From Alphaproteobacteria bacterium (GTDB taxonomy: Bacteria > Pseudomonadota > Alphaproteobacteria > Acetobacterales > Acetobacteraceae): a stretch of 5,395 bases of DNA. Below, in pieces: positions 1-5,395 of the stretch; positions within the stretch are counted from its first letter, which is position 1; the number at the start of each line of letters is the position of its first letter. Below the pieces are notes generated by a model, which saw nothing but the letters and a program-made list of their open reading frames with translations, was not told the origin of the DNA and made no database searches. The DNA lies in assembly GCA_013298245.1 (NCBI GenBank), contig JAAFHD010000122.1, forward strand, positions 3,763 to 9,157, given 5' to 3'. Made by a program: the position numbers and the translations under genes.

Positions 1-1499
1 GGCCGCGCGGGCACCTGCCAGTCGGCGCCGTTGCGCCAGGTGAAGCGGTTCAGCGCGCCGGCGCCACCGCCGGCGACGCCGAATGGCCCGCGTGTGCCAC
101 GTTCGCCCAGCAGCGCGACGCGGGTTTCGCCGGGGGCCAGCGTCTCGACCTCGTACACCGCGCCGACGCCGCCACGATGCCGCCCCACGCCGCCGCTGCC
201 ATCGCGCAGCGCCCATTGCGTGAAGACGATCGGGTAGCGGCTTTCCAGGATTTCGACGGGCGGCATGACAGCCATGGAAATCGGGTTGTTGGCGTGGTGC
301 AGTCCATCGCCTTGTGGCGTGCCGCCCAAGCCGCCGCCGTGGAAATTGAAGAACACCCAAGGCGTGCCATCGGCGCGGCGGCCGGCCATGGAGAGGCCGT
401 TGATGGTGCCGAAGGGTGCTGCCAGCGCGGCGTCCGGGCGGGCCGCGCCGAGCGCGCCGAACGCCACGCCGATCAGGCGCAGGATGGTTTCGGTATAGCC
501 GCCGACGGGCGCGGGCGGCACGGCGTCCAGCAGCGAGCCCGGCGGAATGATCACATCCACCGCGCGCATCACGCCGCTGTTGGCGGGCACGTCGGGGAAG
601 GCGTGTTTCAGCGCGACATAGACGGCGGCGATGGTGGTGGCGCGCGAGATGTTCAGCGGCCCCGCACAGGCGCCGGCGGTGCCGGTGAAGTCCAGGGACA
701 GGCGGCCGTCGCGCGCTTCGATGGTGAGGCGGATGGGGATGGGCGCGTCGGTCACGCCGTCATCATCCAGGATGTCTTCGAAGGCAAAGCGGCCCTGCGG
801 GAGCTTCGCGATTTCCGCGGCCATCAGCGCGGCGGCGCGGTCTGTCAGCGCCGCGAAGGCGGCGGCGATGCGCGGCGCGCCCTCGGCGTCCAGCAATGCG
901 GAGAGGCGCTTCTCGCCGAGGTCCAGCGCGTTGAACTGCGCGGCCAGGTCGCCCTCGTTGGACATGGCGGTGCGCGTGTTGGCCGACATCACGCGTAGCA
1001 GATCGGCATTGATGCCGGCGGTGGTGGCCAGTTTCACGATGGGGAGGCGGAAACCCTCCTGCAGGCTCTCGGTCGCGGCGGGGTTGAAGTTGCCGGCGAC
1101 ATTGCCGCCGACATCCAGCCAATGGCCCACGCTGGCCAGCCAACAAAACACCTGGCCATCGCGGAAGACGGGGCGCACCAGGCGCATGTCGTTCAGATGC
1201 GTGCCGCCCAGATAGGGGTCGTTGAAGGCGTAGGTTTCGCCGGGCGCCGGCGCGCCATGCGCCGCGCAGTGCGCGATGACGGCGGCGACCGCGAAGGCCG
1301 AGGCGCCGACGAAAATCGGCAGGCCGCGCGTGCCCTGCACCAGCGTCTCGCCCGTCGTCGCGTGGTAGAGGCCGTGCGAGGCGTCGCGCGCCTCGGCGAT
1401 GATGGGGTTGAAGGCGGAGCGGAACAGCGTCGCGTCCATCTCATCGGCGATTTGCTCAAGGCGGCCCTTGAGCACGGCGAGTGTCACTGCATCGATCAT
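1..1499 (-). CDS. Hydantoinase B / 5-oxoprolinase (HyuB) family protein, 3' end cut by window edge
   Basis: Large-type catalytic subunit of the ATP-dependent hydantoinase/oxoprolinase family, which opens cyclic amides such as hydantoins or 5-oxoproline, normally with a HyuA partner in the cytoplasm. Reading the minus strand from the ATG at 1499-1497 gives 499 open codons up to the edge, with no stop. Visible family marks are the LEQIADEM helix (residues 14-21), FNPIIAEARD (30-39), the signature NDPYLGGTHLND (93-104, with His101 and Asp104), GHWLDVGG (125-132, with His126 and Asp129), QEG (147-149), and near the cut end the glycine-rich GSGGVGRHRGG. HyuB proteins usually run to about 520-600 residues, so only the C-terminal tail should be missing. 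The start fits the family N-terminus, but no Shine-Dalgarno site is seen before it. HyuA is not in the window and may lie to the left. Family membership is firm; the substrate (hydantoin, N-methylhydantoin, oxoproline or another ring) cannot be told. Confidence 0.93.
   Translation of the reverse strand, partial: MIDAVTLAVLKGRLEQIADEMDATLFRSAFNPIIAEARDASHGLYHATTGETLVQGTRGLPIFVGASAFAVAAVIAHCAAHGAPAPGETYAFNDPYLGGTHLNDMRLVRPVFRDGQVFCWLASVGHWLDVGGNVAGNFNPAATESLQEGFRLPIVKLATTAGINADLLRVMSANTRTAMSNEGDLAAQFNALDLGEKRLSALLDAEGAPRIAAAFAALTDRAAALMAAEIAKLPQGRFAFEDILDDDGVTDAPIPIRLTIEARDGRLSLDFTGTAGACAGPLNISRATTIAAVYVALKHAFPDVPANSGVMRAVDVIIPPGSLLDAVPPAPVGGYTETILRLIGVAFGALGAARPDAALAAPFGTINGLSMAGRRADGTPWVFFNFHGGGLGGTPQGDGLHHANNPISMAVMPPVEILESRYPIVFTQWALRDGSGGVGRHRGGVGAVYEVETLAPGETRVALLGERGTRGPFGVAGGGAGALNRFTWRNGADWQVPAR
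1453..1474. promoter_or_regulatory. Perfect 9-bp inverted repeat at the HyuB 5' end
   Basis: TGCTCAAGG (1453-1461) and CCTTGAGCA (1466-1474) are exact reverse complements separated by CGGC. The repeat lies in codons 9-16 of the HyuB gene, 26-47 nt into its coding sequence, and is centred about 81 bp upstream of the start codon of the divergent binding protein. It could be an operator for a dimeric regulator serving both genes, or an mRNA hairpin early in the HyuB message. Its position inside coding sequence means chance is a real alternative. The symmetry is seen; the function is inferred. Confidence 0.3.
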
Positions 1500-1544
1500 G
1501 CCGGGGCGTGTAGCGCGCGGGCGTGGGGCGCGCCAGAATGGGGC

Positions 1545-2498
1545 ATGTTCAGACGCTCCCTGCTGCTCTCCGCCCTGCCGCTTGCGGCCCATGCGCAATG
1601 GGCGCCGGACAGGCCGTTGCGGATGATCGTGCCGTTTGCCGCCGGCGGCATCACTGACATTCTCGCGCGTGCGACGGCCGAGCCTTTGGCGGCGCGGCTG
1701 GGCCAACCGGTGGTGGTGGAAAACCGGCCAGGTGGCGGCGGCAATGTCGCGGGCGAAATCGTCGCGCGTGCGGCCCCGGATGGGCTTGTGCTGCTCTTCG
1801 CCTCGCAGGGGATGGTGGTGATGAATGCTGCGCTCTACGCGCAGCTCTCCTACGATCCGGCCAATGATTTCGTGCCCGTCGCGGTGGCGGCGCGGCAGCC
1901 GAATGTGATTGTCGCGAACCCGCGGCTGGTGCCCGATGCCTCGCTGGGTGTGCTGTTCGAACGCGCGCGGCGCGAGCCGGGGCGCATCACCTATGGCAGC
2001 CCGGCGGCCGCGTCCTTCGCGCATATGTCGGGCGAGCGGATGCGCTTCCAGGCGGGCGTGGACATCACCCATGTGCCCTATCGCGGCAGCGCGCCGATGC
2101 TGACGGATCTGATCGCGGGCAATATCGCGCTGGGGATCGACGCGATCGGCACATCGATGCCGCATATCCGCGCGGGCACGTTGCGCGCGCTGGCGGTGAC
2201 ATCACCGGAACGCTTCCGCGCGCTGCCCGATGTGCCGGCGGTGGCGGAGTTCCTGCCGGGCTACGACGCGAACGCCTGGTACGGCGCCTTCGCGCGGCGT
2301 GACACGCCCGAACCCGTTCTGGCACGCCTGGATGCGGAGCTGCGCGCGGTGATGGGAAGCCCCGCCTTCATGCGCCTGCTGGAAGAACGCCAGGCCGACC
2401 CGATGCCCGATGCGCGCCCTGCCCTGCTGGCCCGCATGCGCGAGGAACAGCGCATCTGGCGCGAGGTGATCCAGCGCTCCGGCGCGCGTGCCGAATGA
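1545..2498 (+). CDS. Bug/TctC-family tripartite tricarboxylate transporter substrate-binding protein
   Basis: Periplasmic binding protein of the Bug/TctC family, which captures small carboxylates and related compounds for TctAB-type transporters or for sensing. The chosen ATG gives 317 residues, close to the family norm, and opens with a signal peptide: arginines at 3-4, a hydrophobic stretch LLLSALPLAA (6-15) and an AHA-Q cleavage site near residue 17. Family marks follow in order: PFAAGGITD (30-38), VVVENRPGGGGN, a PDG turn, HVPYRG (PYRG at 178-181), LAGN-type DLIAGNI, LRALAVTS and LPDVPAVAE. The reading frame stays open upstream to 1122, but that part is antisense to the HyuB gene and does not resemble a binding protein, so it is left out. 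No clear Shine-Dalgarno site precedes the ATG. No TctA or TctB membrane gene is nearby, as is common for the many orphan Bug proteins. It is followed 43 bp later by the MmgE/PrpD gene, probably in the same operon. The ligand is unknown. Confidence 0.94.
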   Translation: MFRRSLLLSALPLAAHAQWAPDRPLRMIVPFAAGGITDILARATAEPLAARLGQPVVVENRPGGGGNVAGEIVARAAPDGLVLLFASQGMVVMNAALYAQLSYDPANDFVPVAVAARQPNVIVANPRLVPDASLGVLFERARREPGRITYGSPAAASFAHMSGERMRFQAGVDITHVPYRGSAPMLTDLIAGNIALGIDAIGTSMPHIRAGTLRALAVTSPERFRALPDVPAVAEFLPGYDANAWYGAFARRDTPEPVLARLDAELRAVMGSPAFMRLLEERQADPMPDARPALLARMREEQRIWREVIQRSGARAE

Positions 2499-2499
2499 T

Positions 2500-2529
2500 G
2501 CGCGCGGGGTTGGCGGGGCGGCCGCGCGC
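2500..2529 (+). other. GC-rich inverted repeat between binding protein and MmgE/PrpD genes
   Basis: GCGCGCGG (2500-2507) pairs perfectly with CCGCGCGC (2522-2529) across a 14-nt loop. It begins two bases after the TGA of the binding protein gene and ends just before the weak AGG at 2531-2533 that precedes the next start. No T-run follows, so it is not an ordinary terminator. Hairpins after binding-protein genes in operons often protect the upstream message or lower downstream expression, which is a possible role here. In DNA this GC-rich an 8-bp GC-only repeat also arises by chance. Confidence 0.3.
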
Positions 2530-2541
2530 CAGGCTCACTGC

Positions 2542-3663
2542 ATGATGTGGCGCGACATCGTAGAATGGGCCTGGGATGGCGCGCCGGAAGCGCGCGTGCG
2601 GTTGCTGCTGGCGGATAGCCTGGGCTGCATCATGAGCGGGTTGCAGCACCCGCGCGTTCGGGCGCTGCGCGATGCGCTGGGTGATGACGCGCTGGCCACC
2701 GCCATGTGCTGGGATGAATGGAATGATGGCCTGGCGCGCGCGCATGGGCGGCCGGGGCTTGCTGTCGCGCCGCTGGTGCTGGCCGCGCCCGCGTTGATGC
2801 CGGCGGCCTATGCGCTCGGCTACGAAGTCGCGGCGCGTGCGGGAGAGATGTGGCGCATCGCGCCGGGGATGCATGTGGACGGCACCTGGCACGCGCTGGG
2901 TGCGGCGGCGGCGGCAGTGCGCTTGGCTGGCGGCACGCAGGCGCAGGCGGTGCAGGCGATCAACATCGCGGCGTGTCAGATTCCGTTTTCGATCTACGCG
3001 CCGCTCGCCGCCGGCATGGATGGGCGCAACAGCTACCCCGCGCATGCCGTGATGCTGGGGCGGCTCGCGGCAGCTGGCGCGATAGCGGGAATGACCGCGC
3101 CGGATGATGCGTTTCTCGCCGCGCGTGCGATCGCGCTGCCTGATGCGCGCGCGGCCTGCGCGCCTGCCGGCGAATGGTTGTTGGAGCAGGGCTACATCAA
3201 GCCCTTCCCCGGCGTACGCCACGCGCATTACGGCGCGCAGGCGGCGCTGCATTTTCATGGCGCGACGCCACGCGCGATCACGCTGCGCATCTACGCCGAA
3301 GCGCTGCGCTACGCGGCCAATCGCGCGCCGGCCACACCCATCGCCGCGCAGTTCAGCCTGAGCTGGGCGGTGGCCGCGGCCATTGCACGCGGGCGGCTGA
3401 CGCCGGCCGAGTTTTCCGAAGACGCGCTGGCCGACCCCACGCTGCGCGCGCTGGAAGCGATGGTCGTGCTGCAGGAAGACGCGACGCTCGCCGGTCGCGG
3501 CGCCACGCTGATCCTCGATGGCACCGCGCATCGCGTGGACAGCGCGCTGGGCGACCCCGGCGCGCCTGTCGATGTGGCGGCGAAATTCGCGGCACTGCCG
3601 GACTGGCCGCGACAGATGGCGCGCATCATGGCGGGCGAGGCTGCGTGCGTCAGCCTTCGGTGA
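2542..3663 (+). CDS. MmgE/PrpD family protein, compact form
   Basis: Member of the MmgE/PrpD fold family, which includes 2-methylcitrate dehydratase, cis-aconitate decarboxylase and iminodisuccinate epimerase; all act on small carboxylic acids in the cytoplasm. The ATG at 2542 gives 373 residues against about 450 for typical members. Family marks are LLLADSLGCIMSG (21-33), a divergent HGRPG (68-72), GYEVAAR (93-99), GTWHALGAAAAA (114-125, His117), a MLGRLAAAGAIAG segment (171-183) matching the usual GRAA..G helix, and KPFPGVRHAH (220-229), matching the family KPYP..R..H active-site stretch. The lysine expected near the GRAA helix appears to be Arg162. A second ATG follows at once (2545). A GTG at 2488 would add 18 residues unlike the family, so it is rejected. 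The nearest Shine-Dalgarno-like bases are only AGG at 2531-2533. It probably shares a transcript with the binding protein upstream, which suggests the two handle the same compound. The reaction is not identified. Confidence 0.85.
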   Translation: MMWRDIVEWAWDGAPEARVRLLLADSLGCIMSGLQHPRVRALRDALGDDALATAMCWDEWNDGLARAHGRPGLAVAPLVLAAPALMPAAYALGYEVAARAGEMWRIAPGMHVDGTWHALGAAAAAVRLAGGTQAQAVQAINIAACQIPFSIYAPLAAGMDGRNSYPAHAVMLGRLAAAGAIAGMTAPDDAFLAARAIALPDARAACAPAGEWLLEQGYIKPFPGVRHAHYGAQAALHFHGATPRAITLRIYAEALRYAANRAPATPIAAQFSLSWAVAAAIARGRLTPAEFSEDALADPTLRALEAMVVLQEDATLAGRGATLILDGTAHRVDSALGDPGAPVDVAAKFAALPDWPRQMARIMAGEAACVSLR

Positions 3664-4594
3664 TGCCCAGCCTGCGCGCGGCGTCGATCCAGATGCGCGC
3701 CTCGGCCTCGATGCGTTGTGCGAAATCCTCGGGCGTGCCGCCCACCGCATCGACCGCAAGCTCCGCCAAGGCACGGCGGATGGGCGGCTGCGACAGCGCG
3801 CCGGCCATGGCCGCTTGCAGGCGCGCGATGCTGGCCTGCGGTGTCGTGCGGGGCGCCAGCATGCCGAACCATTGCTCGACGGCGAGGTTCTCAAGGCCCG
3901 GTGTTTCGGCCGCGGCCGGCACATCCGGCAGGCTGGGCGAGCGCCTGGCCGATGTCACCGCCAGCAGCCTCACCCGGCCATCGCGCGCATGCGGCACAAC
4001 GGGGCCTGAGCCCAGCATCGCCAGCGGCACCGTGCCGGCCACCAGGTCCACAACGGCCGGGCCGCCGCCGCGATAAGCCACGGGCGAGAGTCGAATGCCT
4101 GCCATTTCCGCCAACAGCGCACCGGCCAGGTGATGCGATCCGCCAAGGCCCGAGACGGCATAATGCATCGGCTCCGCACGCTGCCGCGCGAGCGCGATCA
4201 GCCCGGCCAGCGATGTCACGCCAAGCCCCGGATGCGCCGCCATGACCAGCGGTTGCACCACCGCGATGCCGATCGGTGCGAAGTCGCGTCGTGCGTCATA
4301 GGGCGGCTGCGGGCGCAACAGCGGTTGGTACACCGCGGTGTCGGCGGCCATGACCAGCGTGGTGCCATCGGGCGGCGCGCGCATCACCGCTTCCATGCCG
4401 ATGATGCCGCTCGCACCTGGGCGGTTTTCCACCACGATGACCTGGCCCAGCGCGTCCGACATGGCGGGCGCCAGTGCGCGGGCGGCGAGGTCGGTGGTGC
4501 CGCCGGGCGCATAGGGCACGACCAGCCGCACCGGCCGCGACTGCGCCATCGCGGGGGCTGCGATCAGCGGCAGCAGGGCGCGGCGGGCGATCAT
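3650..4594 (-). CDS. Second Bug/TctC-family substrate-binding protein
   Basis: Periplasmic binding protein of the same family as the one at 1545-2498 but clearly different in sequence. The ATG at 4594-4592 gives 314 residues with a signal peptide: arginines at 4-5, hydrophobic LLPLIAAPA (7-15) and an AMA-Q cleavage site near residue 17. Family marks are PYAPGGTTD (27-35), VVENRPGASG (54-63), PPDG (74-77), a GGSHHL segment (151-156), AYRGGGP (173-179), RLLAVTS and LPDVPAAAE. A TTG at 4627 would extend it, but the extra residues would sit before the signal peptide and inside the upstream gene. The start overlaps the stop of the NTF2-like gene as ATGA and has no Shine-Dalgarno site of its own, so translational coupling is likely. 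Its 3' end overlaps the convergent MmgE/PrpD gene by 14 bp. No TctA or TctB genes are present, so this is another orphan receptor with unknown ligand. Confidence 0.93.
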   Translation of the reverse strand: MIARRALLPLIAAPAMAQSRPVRLVVPYAPGGTTDLAARALAPAMSDALGQVIVVENRPGASGIIGMEAVMRAPPDGTTLVMAADTAVYQPLLRPQPPYDARRDFAPIGIAVVQPLVMAAHPGLGVTSLAGLIALARQRAEPMHYAVSGLGGSHHLAGALLAEMAGIRLSPVAYRGGGPAVVDLVAGTVPLAMLGSGPVVPHARDGRVRLLAVTSARRSPSLPDVPAAAETPGLENLAVEQWFGMLAPRTTPQASIARLQAAMAGALSQPPIRRALAELAVDAVGGTPEDFAQRIEAEARIWIDAARRLGITEG

Positions 4595-4974
4595 GCCGCG
4601 AAGCTCGAACGCAGCTGCGCGGCCCAACGGCCATCGAGCCGCGACAGGACCCAGAGTGAACGGAATTGCCCCAGCGCGGAGCCATCCGCGCGGTAGCGGG
4701 TGAAGGTCACGTCCAGATGCACCTTGTCATCGCTGGTGGCGATCGGCTCGCGGCTGTTCCAGACGGTATAGGCCCAGCCATCGCCGGCGCGCGCGCGGAA
4801 ATCATCGAGGTAGGTGGCAGGCGTATCCCAGCGCTGCATGCGCCCGCCGGCCAGGCGGAAATGTGGGAAGTGCAGCGTGTCGGCGAGTGCGGCCGCATCC
4901 TGCGCGTTCAGTGCGAGAAGATGGCGGTCAAGCACGGCCAGCGCCTCGGCCAATGGCGTGTCGGATTCGGGCAT
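4591..4974 (-). CDS. Small NTF2/SnoaL-like domain protein
   Basis: A 127-residue protein of the size and pattern of NTF2-like alpha+beta barrel (cone-shaped pocket) proteins. It has an N-terminal helix (LAEALAVLDRHLLALNAQD, about 8-26), the helix LADTLHFPHFRLAGG (about 30-44) typical of SnoaL-like domains, then alternating strands such as YTVWNSREPIATSDDKVHL and TFTRYRADGS, ending in SLWVLSRLDGRWAAQLRSS. It has no signal peptide, so it should be cytoplasmic. The fold is used by small isomerases, dehydratases and hydrolases but also by binding proteins, so no reaction can be assigned. The ATG at 4974 is supported by a strong ribosome-binding site. It is the first gene of a two-gene operon and overlaps the following binding-protein gene by four bases. 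The fold call rests on pattern recognition, not on a motif that proves it. Confidence 0.75.
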   Translation of the reverse strand: MPESDTPLAEALAVLDRHLLALNAQDAAALADTLHFPHFRLAGGRMQRWDTPATYLDDFRARAGDGWAYTVWNSREPIATSDDKVHLDVTFTRYRADGSALGQFRSLWVLSRLDGRWAAQLRSSFAA

Positions 4975-4980
4975 GGGATG

Positions 4981-4987
4981 CTCCTTC
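4981..4987 (-). promoter_or_regulatory. Strong ribosome-binding site of the NTF2-like gene
   Basis: On the minus strand GAAGGAG lies 6 nt before the ATG at 4974. It is the best-placed Shine-Dalgarno match in the window. It fixes the start of the NTF2-like gene and suggests that the coupled binding protein downstream is fed by ribosomes from here. Confidence 0.75.
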
Positions 4988-5003
4988 GCGGCGGCAGGCT
5001 ACC

Positions 5004-5026
5004 CGGTTGACGCGACCGCACAACCG
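5004..5026. promoter_or_regulatory. Inverted repeat CGGTTG-N11-CAACCG, possible operator
   Basis: Two exact 6-bp half-sites (5004-5009 and 5021-5026) face each other across 11 bp in the middle of the 101-bp divergent gap between the NTF2-like gene and the thiolase gene. The left half-site overlaps the TTGACG that could be the -35 box of the thiolase promoter. The spacing suits a dimeric regulator, which could control both directions. No regulator gene is in the window. The dyad is seen; operator function is inferred. Confidence 0.35.
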
Positions 5027-5035
5027 CCCGACCCT
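5007..5035 (+). promoter_or_regulatory. Possible sigma-70-type promoter for the thiolase gene
   Basis: TTGACG at 5007-5012 matches five of six bases of the -35 consensus. At 17-bp spacing lies GACCCT (5030-5035), a poor -10 that matches only two of six positions. Alphaproteobacterial housekeeping promoters often keep TTGAC while the -10 is loose, so this is plausible but weak. It lies about 40 bp upstream of the thiolase start. Confidence 0.3.
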
Positions 5036-5045
5036 GCGACCACCC

Positions 5046-5052
5046 AAGGGAG
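5046..5052 (+). promoter_or_regulatory. Shine-Dalgarno site AAGGGAG ahead of the thiolase
   Basis: AAGGGAG lies 9 nt before the ATG at 5062, which opens a five-codon mini-ORF, and 23 nt before the thiolase ATG at 5076. At the second distance it is too far for normal initiation, so it would mainly serve the mini-ORF. The thiolase ATG has its own weaker GAGG at 5064-5067, spaced 8 nt. Confidence 0.45.
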
Positions 5053-5061
5053 AAACGGCAC

Positions 5062-5079
5062 ATGAGGCCATCACCATGA
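5062..5079 (+). CDS. Five-codon leader mini-ORF (MRPSP), possible translational coupler
   Basis: An ATG at 5062, placed ideally behind AAGGGAG, reads MRPSP and ends in a TGA (5077-5079) that overlaps the thiolase start as ATGA. Ribosomes ending here could restart on the thiolase. The peptide has no recognisable feature, and the mini-ORF may be chance, because the thiolase has a usable GAGG of its own. Low confidence. Confidence 0.25.
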   Translation: MRPSP

Positions 5080-5395
5080 CCAACGCCTTTATCGTCGGCG
5101 CCTTCGATCACCCGACCCGCAAGGCGGAGGATAAATCCACCGCCCAGCTGCACGCCGAAGTGGCCTATGGCGCGCTGCAGGATGCCGGCCTCTCGGTCGA
5201 CGACATCGACGGTTATTTGTGCGCCGGTGACGCGCCCGGCATGGGCGGCCTGTCCATGGTCGAGCACATGAATCTGCGCAATCTGCGCTATATCGACAGC
5301 ACGGAAACCGGCGGTTCGTCCTATGTGATTCACGTCGGCCACGCGGCCGACATGATCAAGGCGGGCAAGTGCGATGTGTGCCTGATCACGCTGGC
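5076..5395 (+). CDS. SCP-x-like thiolase / acetyl-CoA acetyltransferase family protein, 3' end cut by window edge
   Basis: N-terminal 106 codons of a thiolase-superfamily protein that runs off the right edge. Family marks are the first strand FIVGAFDHPTRK (5-16), the helix TAQLHAEVAYGALQDAGLSVDDIDGY (22-47), a CAGDAPGMGG loop (49-58), and the nucleophile-elbow region STETGGSSYVIHVGHAADMI (75-94) followed by KAGKCDVCLI (95-104), equivalent to the usual A..I.sG.advvLv. Where classical thiolases have Cys in CaSG, this protein has Gly79-Gly80-Ser81-Ser82. That places it with the SCP-x/lipid-transfer-protein thiolases, of which many lack the cysteine and some act as aldolases with a DUF35/OB-fold partner on acyl-CoA side chains. 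The start at 5076 fits the family N-terminus. The gene is divergent from the NTF2-like operon. The reaction cannot be fixed from this fragment; a partner gene may lie to the right. Confidence 0.88.
   Translation, partial: MTNAFIVGAFDHPTRKAEDKSTAQLHAEVAYGALQDAGLSVDDIDGYLCAGDAPGMGGLSMVEHMNLRNLRYIDSTETGGSSYVIHVGHAADMIKAGKCDVCLITL

Noticed and set aside
177..998. Plus-strand open frame of 273 codons at the left end
   Set aside because: It is antisense to the HyuB gene, whose family motifs are clear. Its composition (Gly, Arg, His, Ala repeats) is that of a shadow frame.
1469..1498. TTGAGC followed by an ATCGAT-like stretch as a promoter for the first binding protein
   Set aside because: The -10 match is too poor at any usual spacing.
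1527..1534. Palindrome GGCGCGCC in the HyuB/binding-protein gap
   Set aside because: An 8-bp GC-only palindrome is expected by chance in this composition and is not extended on either side.
1122..1544. 141-codon upstream extension of the first binding protein
   Set aside because: It overlaps the HyuB gene in antisense and would place the signal peptide in the middle of the protein.
2488..2541. GTG start giving an 18-residue extension of the MmgE/PrpD protein
   Set aside because: It overlaps the upstream gene, and the added residues (MPNDARGVGG...) do not match the family N-terminus; the ATGs at 2542 and 2545 fit better.
2368..3924. Long open frame of 518 codons on the minus strand
   Set aside because: It is antisense to well-supported binding-protein and MmgE/PrpD genes, is rich in Arg, Ala and His, shows no family motif, and is typical of shadow frames in high-GC DNA.
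4595..4627. TTG start for the second binding protein
   Set aside because: It would add 11 residues before an already complete signal peptide; the ATGA-overlap start is better.
4908..5342. 144-codon minus-strand open frame across the divergent gap and thiolase start
   Set aside because: It is antisense to the thiolase fragment and the NTF2-like gene and has no motif or ribosome site; the divergent layout with a strong site at 4981-4987 explains the region.

Overview
The window comes from a very GC-rich bacterium (roughly 70% by eye). Several things suggest a proteobacterium, most likely an alphaproteobacterium of the Acetobacteraceae (Roseomonas-like), with a betaproteobacterium as the alternative. 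These are strong G/C third-position bias, two Bug/TctC-type periplasmic binding proteins without membrane partners, a HyuB-type hydantoinase subunit and an SCP-x-like thiolase. The taxonomy is inference. No rRNA, tRNA, CRISPR array, insertion sequence or phage gene was seen.

Layout, left to right. (1) Positions 1-1499, minus strand: a HyuB family protein (hydantoinase B / N-methylhydantoinase / 5-oxoprolinase), cut by the left edge and therefore with no stop in the window. (2) Forty-five bases away, head to head, a plus-strand pair: a Bug/TctC binding protein (1545-2498), then a compact MmgE/PrpD family protein (2542-3663). (3) Converging on that pair, and overlapping its end by 14 bp, a minus-strand operon: a small NTF2/SnoaL-like protein (4591-4974), coupled by an ATGA overlap to a second, different Bug/TctC binding protein (3650-4594). 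(4) A divergent control region (4975-5075) with a strong Shine-Dalgarno site on one side and, on the other, a possible -35 box inside a CGGTTG-N11-CAACCG dyad. (5) From 5076 to the right edge, the start of an SCP-x-like thiolase with glycine where classical thiolases have the nucleophilic cysteine.

Taken together this looks like an accessory catabolic neighbourhood. Binding proteins would capture small carboxylates or related compounds in the periplasm. The HyuB protein would act on a cyclic amide, the MmgE/PrpD protein on a small carboxylic acid, and the thiolase-fold protein on an acyl-CoA. No specific substrate can be read from the sequence. I see no sign of a wholly new system. The best leads are the cysteine-less thiolase with its mini-ORF leader, the compact PrpD protein between two orphan binding proteins, and two inverted repeats at the divergent gene starts.
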